Assembly: GCF_009728735.1 (NCBI RefSeq)
Contig: NZ_CP024636.1
Location: 3,324,155-3,388,154 of the forward strand
Source: Pantoea phytobeneficialis
Lineage (GTDB): Bacteria > Pseudomonadota > Gammaproteobacteria > Enterobacterales > Enterobacteriaceae
DNA length: 64,000 bases
Direction of reading: 5' to 3'
Position numbers and translations under genes: made by a program. Under the pieces are notes generated by a model. The model was not told the DNA's origin. It ran no database searches and saw only the letters and a program-made list of their open reading frames with translations. Positions 44,511 through 53,363 of this stretch are shown here, piece by piece. Numbering within the stretch: position 1 is the stretch's first letter; each line of letters begins with the position of its first letter.

Positions 44511-46721
44511 ATGAAAAGAAGAGAAGTCTTGCAAACCGCAGCCTCCTCCATTGTTGCCGCACTCTCGGTGAGTGCGTTTTCCAGCTACGCAGCAAAAAGT
44601 GGCCAGCCGGCGCTGAAAACGGTGGATCCCTCCAGCGTACCGCAGGGGGATGTACCGATTCTCACCCCGGAAAATGTTTACACCATGCCGCCGCAGTTCT
44701 GGCAGAACTTCGAGGGCAAATTGTGGATTGGTAAAGCGGGCAGCGATGCCAGTAAAGCGGGGAATCAAATCCCGGTTTATCTGCGCGACGCCAGCGGAAA
44801 AGTGTCCCAAATTAGTCAGCCGATTGCGTTGAATAAGGGCAACTTTGCGCAATTTATTCACGATAATGCCGCATTGATTGCCGATCCTGCGCATTCAATG
44901 GCAGTGGAGGACAGCAATGGCAACACGTTGTTCTCCATTGATGACGTTAGCCGCCCGAACCAAAGCAATTTCAGCCAGCGTCTGGCGCAGCCGAACGGTT
45001 ATCAGCTGATTGGCGAGATCCCGTCGGTGGAGGAGTTGCGCAAAACCCGCCCACTGTTTGCCGGTGCCAAAATCAAGCTGAAAAGCTGGCATGAAGGGCT
45101 GGAAGTGGGTGGCGGTGAGTTTGTTGGTGCGTTTGGCGCGGGTAAAGACGATAGCGGCGTGATATTTGCCGGTGAGGGTTTTACCTGGCGTCGTGTGGTG
45201 GACGATTTTAATCGCCTGACGCTGTTTGATTTCGGCGCGATAGCCGACGGCAAAACCGATACTGCGCCTGCCATCAAAGCGATGTATCAATGGTCGCAGG
45301 ATGCGAATCAACCGATATGCGTGCAGTTCCCGGCGGGCACGTTCTTTGTTTCTGGCTGCGATTTTGGCGACCAGCAGCAGCGTTTCTTCCGCATCTCTGG
45401 TGCGATGGTCAACTTTGGCTACTTTCCGGCCACCACGCTGGTATCTGACGGACGTTCCGACTTCCTGTTCCAGGTGAATGCGCGCTGGACCGAAATCTCT
45501 AACCTGATTTTTAACGGCAACACTGACAAGCGCCCGAACAGGCAGGGACTGTTCCGCAACACCTGTCCGGGGGGGCAGTTCTTCCGTGGTGCCTGTCTGC
45601 GCTTTAACCAGGTGGGTGGCGTCTCGCTGAGTCTGCTCGATACGCTGGATTGCAAAATTGACCAGTGGTATGCCAACGCCTGTACCGGCGATGTGATCAA
45701 AGCCAGCTGGTCCGGGCAGAAAGCCGGTAACTGGGATCACAGCACCGCAATTGAGCTTTCCAACTTTAATGCTCAGCATTGTAAAGGTGGCATGGTGTTG
45801 AATCTGCCGCGTTGCAGCCAGTCGATTATTCACAACGGCTGGATCGAGCACACCGAACATCCGGGCGATATTTCCAACGGGCAATGGATCATTGATGCGT
45901 TGAGTCTTGAGGATTGTAAGAACCCGCTGATCGCTCGTAACTCGCGGCTGAATATGCGTCAGACCAATTTGCAGGCCGGAAGCTGGATCGACAACTCGCT
46001 CGAAGGCGAACGCTGGCTGAATATCTGGGAGATGGGTTCCACGCGGGTTGAGTCTTACGGCGTCGCCATCGATGGCAGCCTGAAATACAACTACATCACC
46101 TCACGCTTTCGACTGACCAACAACACCAATCAGGAAACCTGGTTTGAGCTGGGCAACTTCTACTCGCCGACGGTGGGCGACAGTTGGGAAATTGAAGTGT
46201 TTGGTCAGTCGCAGTTTAGCAATGGCACCGACAATCAGCCACTAATGAACCCAATCGACGGTAAAGGGACCGGCGGCAGGGCGGTGATCCATCTGCAACG
46301 CAAAACCAATAAGGCGGAAGCCAGTTGGTCGGCTGAAGGCAGTTCACCCGTGGTTGAGGTGCGCTTTGAACCACGCACCGATACCGATACCAAAGTGTTC
46401 GTCAAACTGGCGGGCTGGACGCCAACCAGCGCCGTGCTGATCAAAAGCACCGGCAAGGATCGCTTCCTCGCCGGTCGTTGCGCCAGGGTGGATGCCAGCA
46501 TGACGCAGGGCAATCCGTCCAACGGCAGCAAGCCCGCTCCACAGCGTTTCAGCCTGCATAACGGTAAGGCCGGGATTGGCGGCAATGAACAAGGGGATCT
46601 GTTGATGGCGTCACGCCCGCTCAAGCCCGAGCAGGTCGATACGCGCGAGCCAAAGGGGTATGTCTCCGTGGTTATCAATGGGGAGCCGTGCGCACTGCCG
46701 TATTTCGCTATCAAGTCATGA
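44511..46721 (+). CDS. amsF: EPS-processing beta-helix protein AmsF (WceF)
   Basis: AmsF-type proteins are secreted right-handed beta-helix enzymes; the stewartan counterpart WceF has been reported to be a glycosidase that cuts the polymer. The 736-residue product starts MKRREVLQTAASSIVAALSV, a signal peptide with an RR pair that fits a Tat signal, ending SSYA. A pectate-lyase-3-like segment begins DFGAIADGKTDTAPAIKAMY near residue 243. It has no membrane anchor otherwise. It lies in mid-operon between the glycosyltransferases and amsJ. Acidic catalytic residues cannot be assigned by eye. Confidence 0.85.
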   Translation: MKRREVLQTAASSIVAALSVSAFSSYAAKSGQPALKTVDPSSVPQGDVPILTPENVYTMPPQFWQNFEGKLWIGKAGSDASKAGNQIPVYLRDASGKVSQISQPIALNKGNFAQFIHDNAALIADPAHSMAVEDSNGNTLFSIDDVSRPNQSNFSQRLAQPNGYQLIGEIPSVEELRKTRPLFAGAKIKLKSWHEGLEVGGGEFVGAFGAGKDDSGVIFAGEGFTWRRVVDDFNRLTLFDFGAIADGKTDTAPAIKAMYQWSQDANQPICVQFPAGTFFVSGCDFGDQQQRFFRISGAMVNFGYFPATTLVSDGRSDFLFQVNARWTEISNLIFNGNTDKRPNRQGLFRNTCPGGQFFRGACLRFNQVGGVSLSLLDTLDCKIDQWYANACTGDVIKASWSGQKAGNWDHSTAIELSNFNAQHCKGGMVLNLPRCSQSIIHNGWIEHTEHPGDISNGQWIIDALSLEDCKNPLIARNSRLNMRQTNLQAGSWIDNSLEGERWLNIWEMGSTRVESYGVAIDGSLKYNYITSRFRLTNNTNQETWFELGNFYSPTVGDSWEIEVFGQSQFSNGTDNQPLMNPIDGKGTGGRAVIHLQRKTNKAEASWSAEGSSPVVEVRFEPRTDTDTKVFVKLAGWTPTSAVLIKSTGKDRFLAGRCARVDASMTQGNPSNGSKPAPQRFSLHNGKAGIGGNEQGDLLMASRPLKPEQVDTREPKGYVSVVINGEPCALPYFAIKS

Positions 46722-46731
46722 TGATTAAACC

Positions 46732-46755
46732 GGCCGCACCGGGACGCGGCCGGAA
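46732..46755 (+). terminator. GC-rich hairpin after amsF
   Basis: CCGGCCGC and GCGGCCGG pair perfectly around ACCGGGAC, ten bases after the amsF stop. No T run follows, so it may pause polymerase or protect mRNA rather than end transcription. Confidence 0.5.
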
Positions 46756-46779
46756 TGCCAGGAGCAGGTCTTTTCCAGG

Positions 46780-46795
46780 CGTTTCGCCTCTATTG
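46780..46795 (+). repeat. Short hairpin motif shared with the wza leader
   Basis: GGCGTTTCGCCTCTAT repeats the motif at 37525 with one T less, 82 bases before amsJ, and is soon followed by CTTTTTAA. It could be a weak terminator. Confidence 0.35.
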
Positions 46796-46876
46796 CAGTC
46801 TTTTTAATACAGAGTTCACTTTGCCAGTTCAGGAAATGGCGGTTTGTAGAATTACAAAAATTTATCTGGAGTTTTT

Positions 46877-48139
46877 ATGAAGATTTTATTGGTGGGTAAC
46901 CATACCTGTGGAAATCGTGGGGATGGCGCGATTTTACGTGGACTGATCGATTCGCTTCAGTCTGCGCGTAGTGATCTGGATATTGACGTTATCAGTCGTT
47001 ATCCAACCAGCTCCGGATATTTGTTGCAGCATGAGATTCAGCAGGATTCCCTGTTTCTGCACAACAGCAAATCAGCAAAAGGGTTGGTGGGCAGCGTCAA
47101 GCGTAAAGTTGCAAACCGACTGATGCCGGAGATTATGATGGCGCACCTCGGCAAAGGTGGGCTGTATAAATCGTTCTCCGTGCCGCCGCATCTGGCTGAA
47201 TTCACCAAAAGTCTTGCCTCTTATGACGCCGTTATTCAGGTTGGCGGTTCTTTCTTTGTCGATCTGTATGGGGTGACGCAGTTCGATCATGCGCTGTGTG
47301 CGCTGATGGCAAAAAAACCGCTACATATGATCGGCCATTCGGTCGGGCCGTTTGAAAATCCGCGTGTGAATGCGTTGGCGAACTTCGTATTTGACCGTGT
47401 CGATAGCCTTGTGCTGCGCGAAGAGGTGAGTCTCGATCGCCTGAAGCAAGATGGCGTGACCACCAGCAGGGTGAAAAAGGGCGTTGACACAGCCTTTCTG
47501 GTTAAGGCCCGCGCAGTGGCGAACCCCAGTCATAACCTGTTGCACTGGGAAGAGATTATCAGCGCGCGCAAAACGATAGCCATCACCGTGCGTGAGCTGG
47601 CACCGTTCGACAAACGTCTTGGCGTGACGCAGAAAGAGTATGAAGCCGCGTTTGGTCGCGTGATTAACGCGATGATCGCCGAGGGTTATCAGGTGGTGGC
47701 TTTCTCGACCTGTACCGGCATCGACAGTTATGCCAAAGATGACCGCATGGTGGCGCTACAGTTGCGCGATCGCGTTGATCATCCTGAGCATTATCATGTG
47801 ATTATGGACGAATTTAACGACCTCGAACTCGGCATATTATTAAGTCATTGCCATCTGACGATCGGCACTCGCCTGCATTCCGCCATTATCTCGATGAATT
47901 TCGGTACCCCTGCCGTCGCCATCAATTATGAGCACAAGTCGCTGGGTGTGATGAACCAGCTTGGCCTGCCGCAAATGGCGACCGATGTGAAAAGCCTGAT
48001 GGATGGCTCACTCATCGATAAGGTACACACCGTACTGGCGGATTACGACAACGTGAAACAGAAAGTTGACGCAGCAGTGGCACAGGAACGTGAGATTGGT
48101 AACCGAATCACTGAAGAAATTCTTAACGTCTTAGGGTGA
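46877..48139 (+). CDS. amsJ: Polysaccharide pyruvyltransferase AmsJ (WcaK-like)
   Basis: This enzyme adds a pyruvate ketal from phosphoenolpyruvate to a sugar of the repeat unit, giving the EPS negative charge. The 420-residue protein belongs to the PS_pyruv_trans family: ILLVGNHTCGNRGDGAILRG at residues 3-22, VGGSFFVDLYGVTQFDHALC near 121 and GTRLHSAIISMNFGTPAVAI near 332. It follows E. coli WcaK along its length. GGAG precedes the ATG. It is closely coupled to amsK, four bases downstream. Confidence 0.9.
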   Translation: MKILLVGNHTCGNRGDGAILRGLIDSLQSARSDLDIDVISRYPTSSGYLLQHEIQQDSLFLHNSKSAKGLVGSVKRKVANRLMPEIMMAHLGKGGLYKSFSVPPHLAEFTKSLASYDAVIQVGGSFFVDLYGVTQFDHALCALMAKKPLHMIGHSVGPFENPRVNALANFVFDRVDSLVLREEVSLDRLKQDGVTTSRVKKGVDTAFLVKARAVANPSHNLLHWEEIISARKTIAITVRELAPFDKRLGVTQKEYEAAFGRVINAMIAEGYQVVAFSTCTGIDSYAKDDRMVALQLRDRVDHPEHYHVIMDEFNDLELGILLSHCHLTIGTRLHSAIISMNFGTPAVAINYEHKSLGVMNQLGLPQMATDVKSLMDGSLIDKVHTVLADYDNVKQKVDAAVAQEREIGNRITEEILNVLG

Positions 48140-48143
48140 AGTG

Positions 48144-49367
48144 ATGAAGCTGACCTTTTTCACCATGCGTTTTCCGGTTGCCTCTGAGACGTTTGTCCTC
48201 AATCAGGTGACGCATTTTATTGATGCCGGTTATGACGTGGAGGTGATCTCCGTGTTTCCGGGCGACATGATTAACCGTCATGCCGCGTTCGATGATTACA
48301 ATCTGGTGGCGAAAACACATTATCTGTTGCCGGAAGAGAAAGTATCGAATCTCGATAAGCTTACGCAGCGTATCGGATTGATGCTGCCGAAAATTGCCAA
48401 GCCCTCGCTGATCAAATCCCTCAATGTGCGCCGCTATGGCGCACAGTCCAGCAAACTGCTGCTGCCGGCGATTGTCGCCAATACCAGAGAACCTTTTGTC
48501 GCTGATGTCTTCCTGGTGCATTTCGGCTATGCCGGAGCGCTGGCGAATAAATTGCGTGAACTTGGCGTACTGAAAGGCAAGCAGGCGACGGTGTTCCACG
48601 GTGCCGACATCTCACGTCGTCATATCCTCGAGGAACACAAGCTGGATTACGTCAATCTGTTCCGCCAGAGCGAACTGATGCTACCTATCAGCCATCTGTG
48701 GGAGAACAAGCTAATTGAGATGGGCTGCCCGGCGGAGAAAATTCATGTTACGCGCATGGGCATCGAGCCAGAAAAGTTTAATTTCCGCCCGCGTGCCGCT
48801 TTTCATTCGCCGTTGCGCATTGTCTCCGTGGCACGTCTGACTGAGAAAAAAGGGCTGGATGTGGCGGTGAAAGCCAGTGAAATCCTGCGTGATCAGGGCG
48901 GTCAGTTCCAGTTCACCATTATCGGTAACGGTGAGCAGGACGGCATGATGCGTGAGCACATTGCGCGCGCAGGCCTGGAAGATTGCGTCAGCATGCCGGG
49001 CTTTAAACCACAGGACGAGATTCGCCAGGCGCTGAACGAAGCAGACATCTTTTTGCTGCCGTCTAAAACGGCGGCGGATGGCGATATGGAGGGAATTCCG
49101 GTGGCGCTGATGGAGGCGATGGCAGTAGGTTTGCCGGTTGTCTCCACCTTCCATAGTGGTATCCCAGAGCTGATACAGAACAACGTAAGCGGCTGGCTGG
49201 TTTCTGAGAACAATCCCGATGAGCTGGCGCAAACGTTATTACGCCTGTCGCGCGGGGATGTGGACGTTGCACCGGTAATTGCCGCTGCGCGCCATAAAGT
49301 GGAAACCGAGTTTAATCAACATATCGCCTATGGCGAGCTGGCCAAGATTCTGGAGCGCATAGTGTGA
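48144..49367 (+). CDS. amsK: Family 4 glycosyltransferase AmsK (WcaL-like)
   Basis: A GT-B transferase of 407 residues, close to E. coli WcaL. ATG 48144 (MKLTFFTMRFPVASETFVLN) is preferred to the GTG one codon earlier; AGGG lies seven bases upstream. The donor domain has SVARLTEKKGLDVAVKASEI near residue 228, GFKPQDEIRQALNEADIFLL near 287, and the E-x7-E pattern in DMEGIPVALMEAMAVGLPVV near 314. The neighbouring pair amsJ-amsK repeats wcaK-wcaL of the colanic acid cluster. The stop overlaps wzx by four bases (GTGA). Confidence 0.9.
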   Translation: MKLTFFTMRFPVASETFVLNQVTHFIDAGYDVEVISVFPGDMINRHAAFDDYNLVAKTHYLLPEEKVSNLDKLTQRIGLMLPKIAKPSLIKSLNVRRYGAQSSKLLLPAIVANTREPFVADVFLVHFGYAGALANKLRELGVLKGKQATVFHGADISRRHILEEHKLDYVNLFRQSELMLPISHLWENKLIEMGCPAEKIHVTRMGIEPEKFNFRPRAAFHSPLRIVSVARLTEKKGLDVAVKASEILRDQGGQFQFTIIGNGEQDGMMREHIARAGLEDCVSMPGFKPQDEIRQALNEADIFLLPSKTAADGDMEGIPVALMEAMAVGLPVVSTFHSGIPELIQNNVSGWLVSENNPDELAQTLLRLSRGDVDVAPVIAAARHKVETEFNQHIAYGELAKILERIV

Positions 49368-50704
49368 GCGGATTAAAGTCGCAAGCCATTTGGTTACTCG
49401 GCAGCACCGGTTTTGCTGCGGTGTTGCAGGTGTTACAACTCAGCGTACTGGCGCGTAAGCTGGAGGCGCATGAGCTGGGATTACTGGCGATCATTAACGC
49501 CATTCTGGCGGTTGCCTCGGTGTTGCAGGACATGGGCATGAGCAGTTACCTCGTGCACCGTCAGGACATTACACGCCGTGAGCAGAGCACCATCTATTGG
49601 GTTAACGTCTCGCTTAGTTTATGTACCGGTTTGATTATGTTGATAATTGCCTGGCCGGTTTCCTGGTTCTACCATCTGCCGGAGCTGACCGGGCTGATTA
49701 TGCTCACCAGCCTGAACTTCCTCGTGTTGGGGCATCTGTCGCAATATCAGGCGCATTTTGTCAAAACCAAACGCATGGTGACGCTGGCGAAGATTGAGAT
49801 GGTCACCAAGTTGTTTGCCTTCCTGTGTACCGTGGCGATGTTGTATTTCACCACGCTGACGGTGGCCGCGGCGATCCTCGGTCTGTTCATCGCAGCCTTC
49901 ACGCGTATTCTCTGCATGATTTACTTCGGTGAAAAATCCTGGCGGCCAACCTGGGAATTCGACCGGGCAACCTTCATTGCGGCAGTGCGCTACGGTATCT
50001 ATCAACTGGGATCGCAAACCATCAACCAACTGCGTACCCAGGCAGATGCGCTGATTGTGGGTAAGGTGATGGGGGCCGATATGCTGGGGATTTACTCGCT
50101 GGCTAAAGAGCTGATTCTGCAACCGCTGAAGCTGGTTTCACCGGTAATCAACCGTCTGGCGTTGCCGCGCTTTGCCGAGAAACAGCACGATCCTGAACAG
50201 TTGAAGAAACTGTTCCTGAAAGGCACCTTCGTCATCATGCTGTTCAGCAGTGTGATGTACCTGGCGATTGGCATTCTGTCACCGGTGATTGTCCGGGTGT
50301 TGTACGGCTCTTCCCATGAGCAGGTTTACCATCTGATCCCGCTGATGTTGCTGTTTGGCATGCTGCGTCCGATGGGCGGCCTGACCGGCGCAATTTCTCA
50401 GGCCAATGGACGGACCAACGTCGAGTTCTACTGGAATATCGTTGCCAGCCTGGTGGTGGTGGCCGTGCTGGCGACCACCTTGATCTGGCCGAACGTCATC
50501 TATGTGGCGCTGACGTTATCGATTTCTCAGGTATTGATCTCGGCTTTTGCCCATCCGTTCTTCATCAAGCCGGTGATTGGCATCCGCTTTATGCCTTATG
50601 CCCGTCAGTGGGTCTCCGTCTCGGTGGTATTTGTCGGCCTGATGTTGCTGGTTAACCATTTCAACCTGTTCGTGATGCCGGAATGGTTTGCGGGCTGGCT
50701 CTAA
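49364..50704 (+). CDS. wzx: Lipid-linked oligosaccharide flippase Wzx (AmsL)
   Basis: Wzx turns the undecaprenyl-linked repeat unit to the periplasmic side. The 446-residue MOP-superfamily protein has about twelve helices (for example SLCTGLIMLIIAWPVSWFYH near residue 85) and the polysaccharide-synthesis signature AIWLLGSTGFAAVLQVLQLS at the start. It begins with GTG 49364 inside the amsK stop, giving coupled translation. It is not a Wzy: it lacks the large periplasmic loop and has the repeated two-lobe layout of flippases. It is the last gene of the EPS operon. Confidence 0.9.
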   Translation: MSGLKSQAIWLLGSTGFAAVLQVLQLSVLARKLEAHELGLLAIINAILAVASVLQDMGMSSYLVHRQDITRREQSTIYWVNVSLSLCTGLIMLIIAWPVSWFYHLPELTGLIMLTSLNFLVLGHLSQYQAHFVKTKRMVTLAKIEMVTKLFAFLCTVAMLYFTTLTVAAAILGLFIAAFTRILCMIYFGEKSWRPTWEFDRATFIAAVRYGIYQLGSQTINQLRTQADALIVGKVMGADMLGIYSLAKELILQPLKLVSPVINRLALPRFAEKQHDPEQLKKLFLKGTFVIMLFSSVMYLAIGILSPVIVRVLYGSSHEQVYHLIPLMLLFGMLRPMGGLTGAISQANGRTNVEFYWNIVASLVVVAVLATTLIWPNVIYVALTLSISQVLISAFAHPFFIKPVIGIRFMPYARQWVSVSVVFVGLMLLVNHFNLFVMPEWFAGWL

Positions 50705-50707
50705 TCT

Positions 50708-50734
50708 GGCGGCGCGATTTTTCGCGCCGCGACC
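50708..50734. repeat. Intergenic palindromic repeat, single form (copy 8)
   Basis: GGCGGCGCGATTTTTCGCG and CCGCGACC form a 27-bp near-perfect palindrome with a TTTTT centre, three bases after the wzx stop. It may act as the 3' hairpin of the EPS operon. Confidence 0.65.
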
Positions 50735-50979
50735 TCACGATCTGTCTGAAAATGACTGGTCTTATTAAATCTGACTTTCTCTGATCCCTTCTACTGTTTT
50801 ACAGTGGTTTAGCGATTTAATTTTCCTGCCAACTGGCGCATCGGTGGGTGCCGAAAAAAGCGATTTTTTATGCTGTGACAGAGAGTTAGTGCCGGTTTTT
50901 CAGATAAAGATTATACTTGCTGTTCCGGCCGATCCTGCATAATCGACCCCACGTATTCACTTCATGAAATGGAATAAAT

Positions 50980-51876
50980 ATGACCAAGCTTAAAGCTGTA
51001 ATCCCGGTTGCGGGTCTCGGTATGCATATGCTCCCTGCGACGAAAGCCATTCCGAAAGAAATGCTGCCTGTCGTCGACAAACCGATGATCCAATATATCG
51101 TTGATGAGTGCGTGGCTGCAGGCATCAAGGAGATTGTGCTGGTCACTCATGCTTCCAAAAATGCAGTGGAAAACCACTTTGACACCACTTATGAGCTGGA
51201 AGCGTTACTTGAAGCGCGTGTTAAACGTCAGCTGCTGAGCGAAGTGCAATCGATTTGTCCTCCGGGCGTAACTATCATGAACGTGCGTCAGGCAAACCCA
51301 CTGGGGTTAGGCCACTCGGTTCTGTGCGCTCGCCCGATGATTGGCGACAACCCATTTGTAGTGGTATTGCCGGATGTTCTGCTGGACGACTCCACCGCCG
51401 ATCACCTGCGCTATAACCTTGCCGCAATGGTGGCACGCTTTGAGGAAACCGGTCGCAGCCAGGTACTGGCAAAACATATGCCGGGTGCCGATCTTTCTGA
51501 ATACTCCGTGATCACCACTGAACAGCCGCTGGATAACCCAGGTGACGTCAGCACTATCACCAATTTTGTCGAGAAGCCGGAAGAGGCTAACACACTGGAT
51601 TCTGACCTCGCAGCGGTAGGTCGCTATGTCCTCTCTGCCGATATCTGGGCTGAACTGGAACGCACCGAACCGGGTGCCTGGGGACGTATCCAGCTGACTG
51701 ACGCCATTGCCGCCCTTGGCAAGAAAAAACCGGTAGATGCGACGCTGCTCACTGGCACCAGCTTCGACTGTGGCCGTAAACTAGGCTACATGCAGGCATT
51801 CGTCTCTTACGGCCTGCGTAACAACAGCCAGGGCCGTGACTTCCGCGCTGCTATTCAGAAAATCCTGGCGAAATAA
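50980..51876 (+). CDS. galF: UTP–glucose-1-phosphate uridylyltransferase GalF
   Basis: GalF is the GalU-related protein found next to polysaccharide clusters; it supplies or modulates UDP-glucose. The product is 298 residues. The opening [20 protein letters not shown] has GMHM instead of the GTRM of active GalU, the mark of GalF, which has low activity of its own and may stabilise Gal[21 protein letters not shown] near residue 28 and [18 protein letters not shown] near 229 are conserved. About 275 bp separate it from wzx, so it probably has its own promoter (CATAAT near 50937). Confidence 0.93.
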   Translation: MTKLKAVIPVAGLGMHMLPATKAIPKEMLPVVDKPMIQYIVDECVAAGIKEIVLVTHASKNAVENHFDTTYELEALLEARVKRQLLSEVQSICPPGVTIMNVRQANPLGLGHSVLCARPMIGDNPFVVVLPDVLLDDSTADHLRYNLAAMVARFEETGRSQVLAKHMPGADLSEYSVITTEQPLDNPGDVSTITNFVEKPEEANTLDSDLAAVGRYVLSADIWAELERTEPGAWGRIQLTDAIAALGKKKPVDATLLTGTSFDCGRKLGYMQAFVSYGLRNNSQGRDFRAAIQKILAK

Positions 51877-51923
51877 CCCTTTTCATCATGTGCCGCGCGG
51901 TTGCGCGGCTTAAAGGAGTACGC

Positions 51924-52937
51924 ATGGCTATTTTGGTAACGGGTGGGGCGGGGTACATTGGCTCTCACACGGTGCTGGCGCTGTTGCAGCGCGGTGACGA
52001 CGTTGTAGTCCTTGATAACCTTTGCAATGCCTCGCGCGAAGCGATTAACCGCGTAGAAAAGCTGGCGGGCAAAAAGGCGGTGTTTGTTGAAGGTGATATT
52101 CGCGATCGTGCGTGCTTGCGCGATCTGTTCGCCGCCAATGAAATTACGGCTGTCATCCACTTTGCTGCGTTAAAGGCGGTGGGGGAGTCGACCCGTATGC
52201 CGCTGGAATACTATGAGAATAACGTGGCAGGCACCGTCGTGTTGCTGGAAGAGATGCGCAGCGCGGGTGTATGGAACTTTATCTTCAGCTCTTCAGCGAC
52301 GGTCTATGGCGCTGATGCACCGGTTCCTTATGTGGAAACCACCCCGATTGGCGGCACCACCAGCCCCTATGGCACATCAAAGCTGATGATTGAACTGGTG
52401 ATGCGCGACTTCGCCAAAGCGGATAACCGCTTCAATGCGATTGCGCTGCGTTATTTCAATCCGGTAGGTGCGCACGAATCGGGTGAGATTGGTGAAGATC
52501 CAACCGGCATTCCGAATAATTTGTTACCGTACATTGCTCATGTCGCCATCGGTCGTCTCGACAAACTGGGCGTGTTTGGCGATGACTACGATACGCCTGA
52601 CGGCACCTGCCTGCGTGACTATATCCATGTTGTCGATTTGGCCGAAGGCCATCTGAAAGCGCTCGACCATCTGCCAAAAGTGACCGGGTATAAAGCCTAT
52701 AATCTCGGCGGCGGAAAAGGTTTCTCGGTGCTGGAGATGATCAACGCGTTTGAAAAGGCTTCCGGTAAGCAGATTCCGTTTGAGTTTAAGCCGCGTCGCG
52801 ACGGCGATCTGCCTGCATTCTGGGCGGATGCTTCGCTGGCGAATAGCGAGCTGGACTGGCGTGTGACTCGGGGTATCGATGAGATGATGCGTGATACCTG
52901 GAACTGGCAGTCAAAGAACCCGAATGGCTTTAAGTAA
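51924..52937 (+). CDS. galE: UDP-glucose 4-epimerase GalE
   Basis: GalE makes UDP-galactose for the galactose-rich EPS. ATG 51924 (MAILVTGGAGYIGSHTVLAL) follows AAAGGAG and gives 337 residues; the longer frame from 51888 is not supported. The NAD-binding GGAGYIGS is at residues 7-14, the catalytic SSSATVYG with the serine near 123, and YGTSK with the tyrosine-lysine pair near 150. It follows galF by 47 bases and is closed by a strong terminator. It belongs to the polysaccharide-linked type of galE. Confidence 0.95.
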   Translation: MAILVTGGAGYIGSHTVLALLQRGDDVVVLDNLCNASREAINRVEKLAGKKAVFVEGDIRDRACLRDLFAANEITAVIHFAALKAVGESTRMPLEYYENNVAGTVVLLEEMRSAGVWNFIFSSSATVYGADAPVPYVETTPIGGTTSPYGTSKLMIELVMRDFAKADNRFNAIALRYFNPVGAHESGEIGEDPTGIPNNLLPYIAHVAIGRLDKLGVFGDDYDTPDGTCLRDYIHVVDLAEGHLKALDHLPKVTGYKAYNLGGGKGFSVLEMINAFEKASGKQIPFEFKPRRDGDLPAFWADASLANSELDWRVTRGIDEMMRDTWNWQSKNPNGFK

Positions 52938-52949
52938 TTTTCATCTGTT

Positions 52950-52985
52950 GGCGGGCTGTTTAGCCCGCCCATTTCCCATTTTCCC
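52950..52985 (+). terminator. Rho-independent terminator after galE
   Basis: GGCGGGCT (52950-52957) and AGCCCGCC (52962-52969) pair perfectly around GTTT, then CATTTCCCATTTTCC follows. It closes the galF-galE unit before the second polysaccharide locus. Confidence 0.85.
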
Positions 52986-53253
52986 CGCCGTGTCTTCATC
53001 CCTCTTTCATCAAAATCTGATTGAGTTGGTTTTGTGACTCAGTAACCATCTTGCTCCCTGTGCGACGGTCAATATTTACACTAACTACCCGTTGAAAATT
53101 GCAATTCATTCGTCATTGATCTGCGTGGGTGGTAGAATTCATAACGGTTTAATGATAATCCTCCTTTATTAATTTCATTGATAAATGAGCGATTATTCAG
53201 AAAGATAGCTTTGAATAATTTTGAAGCGCCGTCTCGACATTTTGACTCTGTCT

Positions 53254-53292
53254 CAGCTACGTGGGAGCTGTAAACCCAGGGGCGGTAGCGTG
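53254..53292 (+). promoter_or_regulatory. JUMPStart sequence with ops element for the O-antigen-like locus
   Basis: The 39-bp stretch starts CAGCTACGTGGGAGCTGTAA and ends AGGGGCGGTAGCGTG; it matches JUMPStart closely, and the ops core GGCGGTAGCGTG (53281-53292) is exact. It lies 72 bases before rfbB in a 426-bp gap that holds no gene. It marks the start of an RfaH-dependent operon. Confidence 0.92.
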
Positions 53293-53363
53293 CCTGTTGC
53301 ACAGGCATTTTCCATTTCAATTGGTGTTAGTCTTACTGAGTAAGTCGGGATAAACGAGACATT

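Noticed and set aside
44895..45884. 329-codon open frame antisense to amsF
   Set aside because: It lies wholly inside amsF, and its composition is that of a reverse-strand shadow.
49364..50704. amsL/wzx gene as the missing Wzy polymerase
   Set aside because: Its opening motif and helix layout are those of MOP flippases, with no long periplasmic loop.
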